Shown: one piece after another, positions 12,401-23,018 of the stretch
Numbering within the stretch: position 1 is the first letter of the stretch
How the letters are laid out: the number at the start of each line of letters is the position of its first letter
Source: Phoronis australis
Taxonomy: Eukaryota > Phoronida > Phoronidae
NCBI GenBank assembly: GCA_002633005.1
Contig: NMRA01000165.1
Coordinates: 285,958 to 349,957 of the forward strand
Direction of reading: 5' to 3'
DNA: 64,000 bases
Program-made: the position numbers and the translations under genes
Notes under the pieces: generated by a model
Databases searched by the model: none
The model's input: only the letters and a program-made list of their open reading frames with translations
What the model was told of the DNA's origin: nothing

Positions 12401-15400
12401 AAGAACAAAAAAGGGTAATTTTGGCAATTATATTTGTCGCAAATTTGTGAGGTTGTACTGTACTGTCGTTGTGTCAATTCAAAAGTTCAGTAAAGCTTAA
12501 TGCATTAGTCAGACTTGCACAAGTCAGATTTCCACATAATTTGGACAAAGTTTCATGTTGCAGTAATTGCTGTAATTCACACACTTGGCCTTTCTGATAA
12601 GTCTGGTTTTGGCTAACTCGAATTAAAAATATGTCTTGTTGGATCTGACTTAAGCAAGAACTGTATACTTATGCAAACTTAAGTGTCTACAGGTCTGCGT
12701 AAAATAATGATAACCTGAAAAGTTAAAAGGACAATATTGTTGTTGCATTTACCTGTTAATTACAGTAACTGTGACCTTGTAAAATCCTTTTATGTAAAAC
12801 ATTTCTGTCAAATAACTAGTTATAAACCTGTAACATTAGGCAATTATCAGAGAGAGTGTATTCTTTTCCGGAATTTTGCATTTTTGGACAAAATAGTGTG
12901 TTTTTCTTCATGGTTCAACTGTTTTTCAAATTTTTATTAAACAATTTACTGTACTCTGTACTGCTTTTGGTGACATATCAAAATGAATGTAACCAATTTT
13001 TATTTCAAGAAAATGTTTTCTAAGTTTGGATACATTCACAGAGTACAGTTTTTGATGTTATGGTTTATGTTGTGTGAAACACCATTTCTATGTAAAACTA
13101 AGTACACAAACACTCTTGACCAACTCACCTCTGTTTCAGACTAAATGCCCTCATGTTTGCCTTTCTACTGTTCTCTATAACCTACTCTCTGGTGACCGCC
13201 ACCTACACTCCTAACCCAGCCCTGTATGACGTGTCACCTCTACAGATCTCCAGGGCAGTCTTCGAGTGCATTACAGCCTTGTCTCTGGGTATCACTGTAT
13301 TCATAGAGCTCAATCAGATGAGAAAGTAAGTAAATGTCTTACATGAGTCTTCTGTTACAGCCTTGTCTGTGGATATCACTGTATTCATAGAGCTCAATCA
13401 GATGAGAAAGTAAGTAAATGTCTTACACGAGTCTTCTGTTACATTAAAATGTCACGCAGCACATTATGTGGTACATTGCATTTCCCAACCAGCAACTATG
13501 AATGCTTGACTGGTTGGGATTACATTAGCAACTTACCATGTGTCCTTGACTTTTGTGACTGGGTTTTTTATTTGGGGATTGAGCAACAAATATAGGTGTT
13601 GGTGATAACCCCTGTCTGTTTGTGGGAACATTCTTTGCGACCATTTTAGACACTGCAGTCTATAAAACTATACTTAAGTCATTGAAAAATGAACTTTTTC
13701 ACTGTTTGAATGACAAAAATTGGTTAGTTGCAACAGAAGAAAAGAGAAATAACACAGTCATATTACAAATGCTGTTTCTCTGTTGATAAAAGTACTTTCA
13801 TTGGTGGTTGGGATTTCAATACCTGGATCTCACAGCACTCAGAGTTTTATGAGGGACTTCTTTTGTTTGGGGATTAGGCAACAGATGAAAGTAAGAGATA
13901 ATGGTGGCACAATGGGGATGGCTGTCTTGTATACCTAACCAAACAATAGGGCTCTTATCTAAATGATCTTTATTCCTCCAAAGAATGTTCATGGGGAATT
14001 TTAAATAGGGGAGTGCCTAATGTTTGATACCCCCAAAGAATGCAATGACATTTGAAAGGGGGAGCTTGTCATGAACATGCACTTGTTACAGTAACATCAG
14101 TGTTGTAGAAGCCTCTGATGTTATTATATGTCATGCCCGGCAAGTTCAAAGTGAAAACTTGGTGAATAAGCATACAGATTCTTAATACTTAGACTGTAGT
14201 GGCCGTTTTGCTTTTAGTTCTAAATGGTGTTACATTAGTGTGTTTTCGTTAAATTTCTCAGAAACAAGCTGGACTACTTTGTTGATCTGTTCAACTGGTT
14301 GGACATAGTATCCGCGTCGTTACTGTTAATTGTCATACCTCTGCGCTTCTTGCACCAGTCTGCTCAGTGGTATGTCTTTTCTGTTGGCTACCTGCTATGG
14401 GTGATACGGGTCTTCAAGTATGCCACAATATTCAGGTAAGAAATTGGTCTTTTTCTGTAGAACTGTTATTTAGCAGCAAACTTAACTGTTGAATTGATTC
14501 AACATTGTGATACCCATTTGAACTTTAATGACATTAATAGTATTGCAAAACCATGGCAATGTAGGACGCAATATGAAAGACAAGGGAAATTTTAAATTAT
14601 TTAAAACTCCGATAACTAGTGCTAATTTTGCCATTTCTTGTTGTATACTCTTGCTACCATCACGCAAAATGTGATTATATTAGTCATAATTTACAATAAC
14701 GTTGGAACCCTTTGAAAAATGAAAAGAACCAATCATGCCCGCACTTTTTTCAAAATACACAAGGTTTTTCTGCTGAGTAGTACAGACTAAACATTCCCGA
14801 ACACAAGCTTCTGGTGTTACTTCATGAAATCCAAAAAATGGCTTTGAGTTTTACGCAGTGTTACTCCTTGCATTTGCCTAAACATCTTCAACAATAATCA
14901 TATTTTGCACCATTATTAATTAGAAACCATGATGATTGGTACTTAATGATGCAACATTATTTTAAAGTGGACCCTAGTTTTATCAGAGTACTAGGTTCAT
15001 CTGGTCTGCACATTTGAAATTCTGGATTGAACACTGATAAAATATAGCCTTCGTCTAAATGCAAAGGGTATTTAAGTCTCTGAGCAATGAAGTCATGAAT
15101 TGAAAGCAAAATGTGTGTTTGTTTCAGACAAATTGGTGCTTATGCTCAGATCATCTGGAACATATTGTTCCGGGACTTCATCCAATTCATGGTTGTGTTT
15201 GCTGTCATCATGGTTGCCTTCAGTGGTTCATTTGTACTGGCCTTGAAGGGAGAAAGCATGCGGCAACAAGTTCACAGTGATAACGACACTTAGTGAGTGA
15301 TGTGTGGTAGATGGTGACTGTTTGTGTTGATATTGACTTTAAGTGAGTTTTGATACTGACTTTCTGTGGCACAGACAGAGTCAGACTCTGTTTTTGTGGT

Positions 15401-18400
15401 AATAAAATCAAACACGAATCTGACTCTAAAATAGTCGAGGATGGAAGTCATTGTTCATGACTGCAGGTTCTGGTATCAAATGACCAACTGATAGGTACTT
15501 GGTTAATTATTTTAGCTTATTTTGCTTGCTTGCCTTGTGTTGTTCTCATGCTGAACTTTTTCTTGTAGTATTCCTGCACAATACTACTGGGAAGTGTTGT
15601 TTATTGCTACAAGAACAATGATTGAAGGTGAATCAGTTGTCAACTACACTGGAGCTCAAAGTTTTGGGTATGTATACATGACGTACCTTTTGCGTTTTGC
15701 ATTCAGTCTAGTATGTGGTTTACTAGTTATTATAATTGTCATTGTAGAGTGCACATGCTCTGTTCTGATGGTGTTGTTCATTACAGAGTGTTCCCAGCCA
15801 TACTGATGGTGTTACTCATTATAGAGTTCCACCATACTAACGGTGTTATTCATTACAGAGTGTTCCCCACCATACTGATGGTGCTGTTCCTCTTCATGTG
15901 TCTCGTAGTCATGTTGAACATCCTTATTGCTCAACTCAGTGACACCTATCAGCTTGTACAGAGTGATGCTCAGAGGGGACTGGAACTCAATCGAGCCTGG
16001 ATTGTGGTACGAGTTGAGAAGAACAGTATATTTGTGACCAAGGTAATGTACAATTGGTAACCATGCAAGGCTGTACAAGTAATTATAATTCTCTTGACTC
16101 CTATTCTAACTCTTGGTTACTCTTACACTTTGTGAATAGCTCATAATTAAAAGTGTTGCTAGGTGAACAAGGAGTTGATGCGATCTTGTTGACTTTCTCC
16201 ATAGATTTATTTGAGACATGGGAGCATCATTAGTCTTTAATATCTCGCATATTGCTCTTAAGTTCCATTTGTGTGAAGCAAAGCAGTTGTCACATTAGCT
16301 ATGACTTGATGGCAATATGACACTGAAATACTCTTTGATCAGTGTAGTGGATTACTGGGCTGTGACTGTGCTTTCATCTGATGATTGACACTGTGAGGAG
16401 ATTTTTTAATGGTGCTGTAACTAAACACCTCACTAAACATCGGTAATTAAAGAAAAAATAAACCTGTTCAACTGAAGTATGGTACTTACTGAAAATCCTT
16501 AAGCTCTCAGGAGTGTCCTGGTGGTGTAGTGGAATGATTGGAGTGGTTGGACTGGTGAATTTCAGCAGTTCTTGAAACTTTTTCCATGTGTAGGAGTATT
16601 GTAAATATGGGTTGATTTTAACTGTATCCATCAAGGCAACTTGCAGTAGAAAATTTTAAAACTAAAAGTTTTTTGAAGTAAAATTTCTATTTTGTCATTA
16701 AGTGCATCGGAGTTACTTGATAAGGAGTAATGTGCATATTATATTTTCTTATGGTTTTTAAAATATTAAACTTTGTTATTTTTGGTAGAAATTGAATTGA
16801 TTAGTAAGTCCTTCATTGGTTCCTGCTTTGCCCTTCACTCTGTTGTTTGTGTTTCCACAGCCCTACAGAATCCGTTACTACAATGAGATAGAAGAGATTG
16901 AAGACCCTAAGGATGTCTTAGAGAAGTGGGAGAGTCCAGCTCTTAATGACCTGTACAAGAGTGTGACTGACATGGGGGATCGTCTCCAAAGTACAGAGCT
17001 GTATATGATGAGTATGAGGAGTATCATAGCTAGACAGGAGCGGGCAATGCAGAAAATGAGGTAACTATAGGGACCCTTGCTGCTTGGTCGATTTGTTTTT
17101 CTTACTGGAAAATGGAGTCATAGCCTGATTTTGAAAAACTTGACTGTCCTGGCATTCAAAATTGAAATGATACTGTAGTATTTTAGGTAGGCACTCTACT
17201 GACCATACTTACCAAACATCATGCTGGGTTTACGGTAAATAGTACATTTTAGACAGGCACTCTAATGACCATAGTTTTCAAACATCATGCTGGTTTTAGT
17301 ACATAAGAGGCCGATAGTCTACTGACTATAGTTTTCAAAACCTTATGCTGGGCGTAGTACATTTTAGACCTTAAAGATGCATTCCACTATGTTCAGCTGG
17401 CTAAAAACAAAAATCCCATTGGACCATTTACTCCTATAATAAGATTCCATTTCCGTTACCAAGAAGCATATTCATTTGAAACCTGTCAGAGACTCGAGAA
17501 AATATTTCACAGACTGAGTTTATTTAGGTTAGCCTACTCTAATTGTGCAGACTTGACTATGGGTCATGTAGTCATTGTCTGTAAGTTTATTTGTCAGCTC
17601 ATTCACCAACACTATTTCTGACCAGATGAGCAATAAGTTATGTTTTTAAAGCCCCAAGCTAAATAGTGAAGAACTCTTGTTATAGTACTGTTACTTCAGA
17701 TCATAGTTGAATTATTTTCAATGTAATGCGGCAACACCGTTTTTCATTTACTGTTAACATGTAAATGTGAAATTAAATGAAATCAGATTTGATTTTTTTA
17801 GTGGTGTTGTTGGAAATACAGTTTTTGTGTGTAGTGCTTGTCAACATAATTGACATTTTGTTAATATCCATATGGACACCCATTTGCATATCCCGAGCCC
17901 CTTTGTATGTTCAACATGATGTTGGATTCACCACTTTACAAATATTTTTTGGGATGCTGACATATTTCTGTTTTGCCCTCCCCGTGCACTTTTATTTGAT
18001 ATCACTGAATAAAAACCGACTCTCTAATGAAGTTGTTCTTAGTTCCATTACAAAGCTCTCTGTTCTTGACACCAGGCTGGTGAAAATTAACCAAAATTGA
18101 CCAACACACATAATAGCTTCAAACGAAGAAGTGATGAGTAACGATTTGAACATTTAATGTTAGTATTGATTTGATTATTTATTTGGCTCATTTGAATATT
18201 CATTTAGTTTATTTGAATATTCACTTTGCTCATTTGAATATTCATTTGGCTCATTTGAATATTCATTTGGTTTATTTGAATAATATTTATTTGGCTCATT
18301 TGAATATTCATTTTGGCTCTTTTGAATATTCATTTGGCTCATTTGCTCTTCATCAGTCAGGCACTGGAGTCTCTTGTACCAAGTGATGACAAATTCCACC

Positions 18401-18516
18401 CTGGACATAAGAGGACTCCCTCACTGTCATCATCATCATCGTCATCATCAGACAGTGATAGCGGTGGTGTCCAGATTGGAAAGGTCGAAGTTCACGTGGA
18501 CAATGAGATGGAGTAA
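6464..18516 (+). CDS. TRP-type six-transmembrane cation channel with ankyrin repeats (13 exons)
   Basis: Exons: 6464-6662, 7086-7204, 7562-7947, 8734-8812, 10838-11011, 11951-12024, 13140-13325, 14262-14435, 15128-15292, 15569-15667, 15859-16042, 16861-17060, 18357-18516. All junctions are GT-AG, phases agree, and the sum is 732 codons plus TAA. An in-frame TGA at 6455 supports the ATG at 6464. Residues 172-234 form two ankyrin-like repeats (DEHQRTALHYAVEHN is diagnostic). S1 is about 345-365, S2 380-402, S3 411-433, S4 441-462, S5 477-502, pore loop 519-545 (MIEGE), S6 553-578. A TRP-helix-like segment (NRAWIVVRVEKN) and a cytosolic tail ending in a serine run follow. Predicted plasma-membrane cation channel, nearest in architecture to TRPV/TRPA types but with few ankyrin repeats. 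The subfamily is not settled. Exons 7 and 11 have tandemly duplicated boundaries. Introns hold tandem repeats but no other gene. Confidence 0.87.
9765..9803. repeat. GT-rich microsatellite in channel intron 4
   Basis: Imperfect (GT)n tract with interspersed TTT and GGGGG. Confidence 0.7.
13271..13438 (+). repeat. 84-bp tandem duplication of the 3' end and donor of channel exon 7
   Basis: Unit 1 (13271-13354) holds the last 55 bases of exon 7 plus 29 bases of intron. Unit 2 (13355-13438) differs at three positions. The join creates CTTCTGTTACAG before unit 2, a plausible acceptor, so 13361-13409 looks like a 49-base mini-exon with its own GTAAGT donor. Its inclusion would shift the frame and meet a TGA soon after in exon 8. 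Use of the second donor alone reads into TAA at once. Confidence 0.9.
15739..15896 (+). repeat. Four tandem copies of the exon 11 acceptor and exon start
   Basis: Units begin TCATT(G/A)(T/C)AGAG and end in GATGGTGTT-like sequence, with lengths 39, 38 and 34 bases before the fourth, which is the true exon. The AG dinucleotides end at 15747, 15786, 15824 and 15858. Starting the exon at 15748 or 15787 keeps the reading frame open and adds 37 or 24 residues. Starting at 15825 meets TAA within five codons. Confidence 0.9.
17178..17370 (+). repeat. Degenerate tandem repeat in channel intron 12
   Basis: About three diverged units of 50-67 bp sharing GGCACTCTA(C/A)TGACCATA and CATCATGCTGG. Confidence 0.75.
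18178..18345 (+). repeat. 21-bp tandem repeat just before channel exon 13
   Basis: Roughly eight copies of a unit like ATTTGGCTCATTTGAATATTC run to within about 15 bases of the exon 13 acceptor (AG at 18355-18356). The repeat replaces most of the expected polypyrimidine tract, so the acceptor relies on a short CTCTTCATCAG stretch. Confidence 0.9.
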
Positions 18517-18548
18517 CTCTAAAGTTTGTCATACAGCTTTTTTTTCAT

Positions 18549-18840
18549 TGGAGAAGCACAGGAACCTTGTGTCAAGTGTTTAAGCAATGCCTTCAACTGT
18601 GACATGCTACATTCATTTGGCAAATTTATTAGGCAGACATGTACTTAAATGTAAATTTTCCTCATATGTTGACTGTTGTCATTACCGTTTATGTTTTGAT
18701 GGAGAGAAACAGAAACCTTGTATAAAGTGTTTAGAGGATATCTTCAACTATGACATGTTGTTGGCAAATTTATTACACGGACATGTACTAAAATGTACAT
18801 TTTCCTCATATGTTGGTTGTTGTCATAGGATTTTAATGAA
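18549..18840 (+). repeat. Two tandem ~150-bp units downstream of the channel stop
   Basis: A unit containing ACCTTGT, AGTGTTTA, CTTCAACT and GGCAAATTTATTA occurs from 18549 and again from about 18700. It probably lies in the 3' untranslated region of the channel transcript. Confidence 0.8.
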
Positions 18841-18884
18841 ATATGATTTGAGGATTTATGGCCAACGCCAATTTTCAGACATAT

Positions 18885-20245
18885 TGTATTGCCATAGCAC
18901 CCCCTGTTGGCCATTTTAGTTTTTACAAGGTATGTATGTCAATTATTGATCAAAATGGCTTGACACAGATATTGAAATGCACTGGCACCAATCGATTTCC
19001 ACACAGATTTGACTACAGTAGCACACTCTGTTGGCCATTTTAGTTTTCAGCAGGATATTTTCTTCTGTTGATCACTGTAAAGAACAGCTTACCAGCTTTT
19101 GTTGAAACTTGACACAAAGATATATGACGGCTATGTGTGGACTCGAATGCCGGTTGCATGAAACAGTCCCAAGTGGGGACTCAACCATGTTCCCTAAATC
19201 TTTTGCGTATTTGTTTTGTTCTTTACTCACAAATGTAGTATTTTTCTTTCATTTTATCTTTAATATAAGCTCCTCTTTGACTGTTGACATTAAATAATAA
19301 TATGACTAAAAACTGATCCCTTGATTAAATAAATATAGTTAGGGACTTAGTCCTTAAGTTGGGTGCGTTGCATAAAAACATCCCTTCTTATTTTCAATAA
19401 TATTCTGAATTCAACAAAAACTTTACTCGGAGTTCATACCAAAAGTCGAAAACGACTTAGTTATGAGACTCAAACAGTATGAAAAAGGACAATCATTGTT
19501 TACATGAGCCCACAAATCCGTAGTAGATTTAGGGAACTTAGCCGAGTCCCTATTTGGGACTGTTTCATGCTACCGGGCACAAAAGGTTTTCGGATGGATT
19601 CAACTTCTATAGCGCTCCCCGTTGGCCATTTCAGATAGAGTGTCCTATGATAATTGTCAAAATGGCTTGACAGATTGTGTTAAAACTTGACACAGTGAAG
19701 TATGATTGCTATTTGTCATTTACTTTGTAAGCCAACTCTAGTGCATTGTCTAACCTAGATCCAATCAGGTTGTCTTCACAGGTAATCAGGTGCAATCTTT
19801 GCAGATGCAAAAGTATGACATTATCTTGTAATTTTGGGCTCCAAAGCTATATTAAGCATCAATTTCGGCTTTTGATAACTTCCTGTGCTTTCCTTTTCTT
19901 GTTCATTGTCGCTTTTTTCCTGGAACTGTTTTTGAGCAGACTGATGAAATGTCATCGATTCCCATGCCGTTTCTTGGCACTTCTAAGTGAGCGAACTTGT
20001 AGAAGAGATGGTCTGGACTGCGGTGTGTGTGGAGACCACAGGGTTTTCTGATGGATTTGTCAACTGTAGTACCCCCTGTTAGCCATTTTTGTGTTTGACA
20101 AGATACATTTTTTCAAACTGACTTGACATATTGTGATGAAGCTTGACAGAAGTGTTTTGGCTAGGATGCACTGGCATAAGTGGATCATCAGATTAGACTG
20201 CAGTAACACCCTCTGTTGACCACTTTACTTTTCAAGATTTCCTTG
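18885..20245 (+). repeat. Degenerate repeat family CCCCCTGTTGGCCATTTTAG
   Basis: Five diverged copies of a roughly 120-140-bp unit. Each opens with TAG(C/T)(A/G)C-CCTGTTGGCCATTTTAGTTTT and includes an AAAATGGCTTGACA-like part (starts near 18895, 19018, 19609, 20067 and 20201). The array is interrupted by the TIR element at 19150-19577. No coding frame is supported in this interval. Confidence 0.75.
19150..19577. mobile_element. MITE-like TIR element, family 1, copy 1 (428 bp)
   Basis: Ends are inverted repeats of about 50 bp. The left end reads CCGGTTGCATGAAACAGTCC and the right end, reverse complemented, CCCGGTAGCATGAAACAGTC, each followed by a GGGACTC and GTTCCCTAAAT block. There is no transposase frame, so it is non-autonomous. 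A second copy is at 54269-54647. I could not define a clear target-site duplication. Confidence 0.85.
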
Positions 20246-21116
20246 TTGATTGTTGTCAGAATGGTCTTTGACCTGGACCTGCCAGGGATGTGCCAGTTTT
20301 AATATTTTAGTGATGAAATTAGCCAGTTTTGCATGAAACCAATCAACAATCATGTAAGCATACTGTTTGGGTGCAACAGTTTTAGGTTGTTCTTGTTATC
20401 CAAACAATTTTCTTTCATTGTCAGATAAATCTCATAAATTGTATGCCAAATTATCAAGAATTTTCCTTGGAACCCATTCTTGTAAAGATAATGTCCTTTT
20501 TAATGTCAAATTTCTTGAAATTTAGGGGCTAAAACAAAAGAAGTTTATTTTTGTTACATCGTCAAAGTGTTACTTTATCTCAGTGGAGGCTTTGCTGTGT
20601 AAAAATGATGGATCTGCCCAGTTTTAGATCTTTTGTATTGTGTGAATTATGTTTTTATGATGGTTTGTAGTTTAAGTTGTGGATAGAAGTTCTTGGAAAG
20701 TGAGTGTTTCTGGTTTTCATTTATTTCTATGCACTTGCTATGTTAGACAAAGCACTTCTGGTAACACTGAAACACTCATCATAATGGCCTAAGTTGATAT
20801 TCTTTTACTATTCAAGTGTTTAAGTCTTGTCATTGATATCACTTGTTGATTGCAAGAGCAGTCAGCTAACCAATATGCCTGTGATTTGTGTAGTCTTGAT
20901 TTTGTTAGTTAATTTGGTCATTGTTACTTGGCCATTTCAAATCAACTGCATTTTGATCTGGTTTTATGAAAGCAAAATATTAGCAATATCATGGAAAGAT
21001 GTAAGTTGTTTAACAGTTGCTATTTCATGAAAACAATTATATTTTACCAGTTCCTTATGTCTGTGAGTTATGGTTTCTCAGTCTTTCAGAAAACGTCACA
21101 CCTTGTTTCTTGACGT

Positions 21117-21122
21117 TTTATT
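21117..21122 (-). terminator. Polyadenylation signal AATAAA for the 128-residue ORF
   Basis: TTTATT on the plus strand, so AATAAA on the minus strand, about 80 bases beyond the stop at 21201. This spacing fits a short 3' untranslated region. Confidence 0.5.
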
Positions 21123-21185
21123 TGTTTCAACTTTTTGTGCATGTGATATATGCCAAAAGGTGTCCATGTTTTTTAAGACCATTGG

Positions 21186-21191
21186 AATAAA
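21186..21191 (+). terminator. Possible polyadenylation signal on the channel strand
   Basis: AATAAA on the plus strand 2.7 kb after the channel stop, just beyond the degenerate repeat array. It would imply a long 3' untranslated region overlapping the signal of the opposite gene. A nearer signal may exist, so this is a weak assignment. Confidence 0.25.
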
Positions 21192-21200
21192 AACGTCACC

Positions 21201-21587
21201 TTAATCAGAGGTTAATATATTTTGCTGTTGATCTTTTACTGGTAAAGTGACATGTCTTCTCCTGAATTGTTGCTCCAGTCCGAAAATGGTGGTTGCGTTT
21301 CGTTGCCACACTCCTGCATAAGGGCGCGTGGACTTGCACCTCACATTCCTCTGCAAGTTTTTTGGACTTCTATTTTGACGCATGCATGAATACGTGCTGT
21401 TGGGATCTGTTTTTCTAGGCAGCTTTGTGCTAGCGACTGGACGCAAAGGAGAGAAGTTAATTGATCTAGATTTAGTGTTAAGTCTAGAAGGCCTGGGCTT
21501 ATACCCGAACAGATAGACTTGCCGAGGATTTTCTGAAAGGGTCTGGTCGCTTTCGAAAGTTAGTGATCTCCGCCCTCGCCTAGTCAT
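21201..21587 (-). CDS. Small basic protein of unknown function (128 residues, single exon)
   Basis: An intact ATG-to-TAA frame encodes 128 residues rich in Arg, Ser, Asn and Pro, with no signal peptide, membrane segment or cysteine pattern. Composition is far less AT-driven than the flanking non-coding sequence, and an AATAAA on the same strand follows about 80 bases after the stop. Segments such as RRGRRSLTFESD and KPRPSRLNTKSR resemble short, intrinsically basic proteins seen among cilium-associated families, but I recognise no family and assign no function. It lies tail-to-tail with the channel gene and downstream of, and on the same strand as, the kinase-like gene. It could be a chance frame, or the last exon of a longer gene. 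Confidence 0.5.
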   Translation of the reverse strand: MTRRGRRSLTFESDQTLSENPRQVYLFGYKPRPSRLNTKSRSINFSPLRPVASTKLPRKTDPNSTYSCMRQNRSPKNLQRNVRCKSTRPYAGVWQRNATTIFGLEQQFRRRHVTLPVKDQQQNILTSD

Positions 21588-21989
21588 GGGGTTTAGTTAT
21601 CACGAGGGAGGTTTCACTTTATTAGCTGCTTGAAGCCTCTGCTGACAGAAATATTTTAACGGTCCTTTTACTAGAGATGCAGAACGATCGCGTAATAACT
21701 ATTGTGGATATTTTGAACTTTGTTTCAGAAAGACCCTTTTAAATGTGTGTCTCTTTTAGAAATCCCGGAGTAGGCGAGAAAAATTGGCGTAGACCTGTAG
21801 CCGAGTAGAAGGACTTGTAAGTGAGAATAAACAACGCTGTACAGCGGGTTCGGTGGCAGTTGCCGCACAAAACCGTGTGAGGGTAATTATGGCAGAGTAT
21901 TATGTGGTGCTACCTTTTTCCTGATAAAATGATTTCTTGCTTCAGGAGAATATATTAAACAGCACAATGTTTGTGGGAGCACTAAAATG

Positions 21990-22310
21990 GTAGTGGCGGA
22001 TCTAGAATACCATAAGGGGGGGCAACATGTTGCCTCGGGGAATTGGTCAAAGCGTAGTTGTATTTGTACAGGCGTCCCGAAAGTTGCCGGGGCCGGGAGT
22101 ATGAACCTCCTGTTCGGAAACTCTATCGACTAAAAAAAATTTAAAAAAACGGGAACGCGATCCCGCCGCGATCTGAGGTCGAAGCCCCCCCCCCCTCTTC
22201 TCCACTACCGGTGCCTAGTTATATTTCCTCACGCTTCGCGCTGTTGCTGCTTGCGGCAGCCAAGGGGGAGGGGCGGGCCCCTGCCCCCCTGTAAATACGC
22301 CTATGAATGG
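21990..22310. repeat. GC-rich dispersed-repeat-like segment
   Basis: Begins TAGTGGCGGATCTAGAATAC and ends TGTAAATACGCCTATGAATG, with G- and C-homopolymer tracts between (near 22015 and 22185). GGCGGATC(T/C)AG also occurs at 42512, inside another G-rich repeat. The composition is sharply different from the surroundings. Probably a non-autonomous mobile element. Confidence 0.5.
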
Positions 22311-22665
22311 TGACACGATATCGCAGTCTTATTCCACTTTCTCTGCAAAATATTTTTCCGAAGATGAGCTGGGGGACACAATAAGTGTGCAAAAGTGGCA
22401 CACTGTGTAATTTATGTTGCATATGTTAACGGTGCTTTACAAACCACTTCACGAAAGGTCTCTGTAAATTTTGGACGTAATTGAAATTGGTGCTTTCAAA
22501 TAATTCTTGATTTTGATTGGTTGCGAATTAAGGTTGACGTATTCACCATTTATGAGGACACAAATTCGCATTGGTGTTTCGCCTCGCCAACCATAAACAG
22601 TGGGCGCTTATCAACGTTCTGCGCTGCCATCAGTTGTTATTCAACGTGTCTACCTATATGCACTT

Positions 22666-22671
22666 TTTATT
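22666..22671 (-). terminator. Candidate polyadenylation signal for the kinase-like gene
   Basis: TTTATT on the plus strand (AATAAA on minus), about 350 bases after the stop codon at 23019. Confidence 0.4.
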
Positions 22672-23018
22672 GAAGTGTTCCGATTATGTATCTCATGTTT
22701 CCAAGTGTAATCGCGATGTCAGGTAGAGTCTCCATGTTCAAGTCATTGACTACAATGTGATTGTTTCTGTTAATAAGACAAAACGACTTGTTCTTCGAAC
22801 GCTTTGTAGTTTTGTTGCGCGTACATATTACATACGATTCGTAGAACACGGCCCTGTAGCTGCCTATCGAAATGTTCTGTCATTACGTAACAAATACACT
22901 ATGATCTGCATTGATTCGTGGTAAATAGAAACGGGACCAACTTGCCTCTTGTTTCACTGTGACGATTATAAGTGATAGATAAAAGGCACGGTTGATAGCA
23001 AACGAGAAACGTTACCAG

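Noticed and set aside
15825-15858. Third exon 11 acceptor copy as a coding alternative
   Set aside because: Its distance to the true start is not a multiple of three and the frame hits TAA within five codons.
18171-18408. Low-complexity frames on both strands before channel exon 13
   Set aside because: Translations of the 21-bp tandem repeat. The only supported coding here is the exon from 18357.
19746-20051. 101-residue plus-strand frame with a hydrophobic stretch
   Set aside because: Lies across the degenerate CCTGTTGGCCATTTTAG array, with no homology or gene signals.
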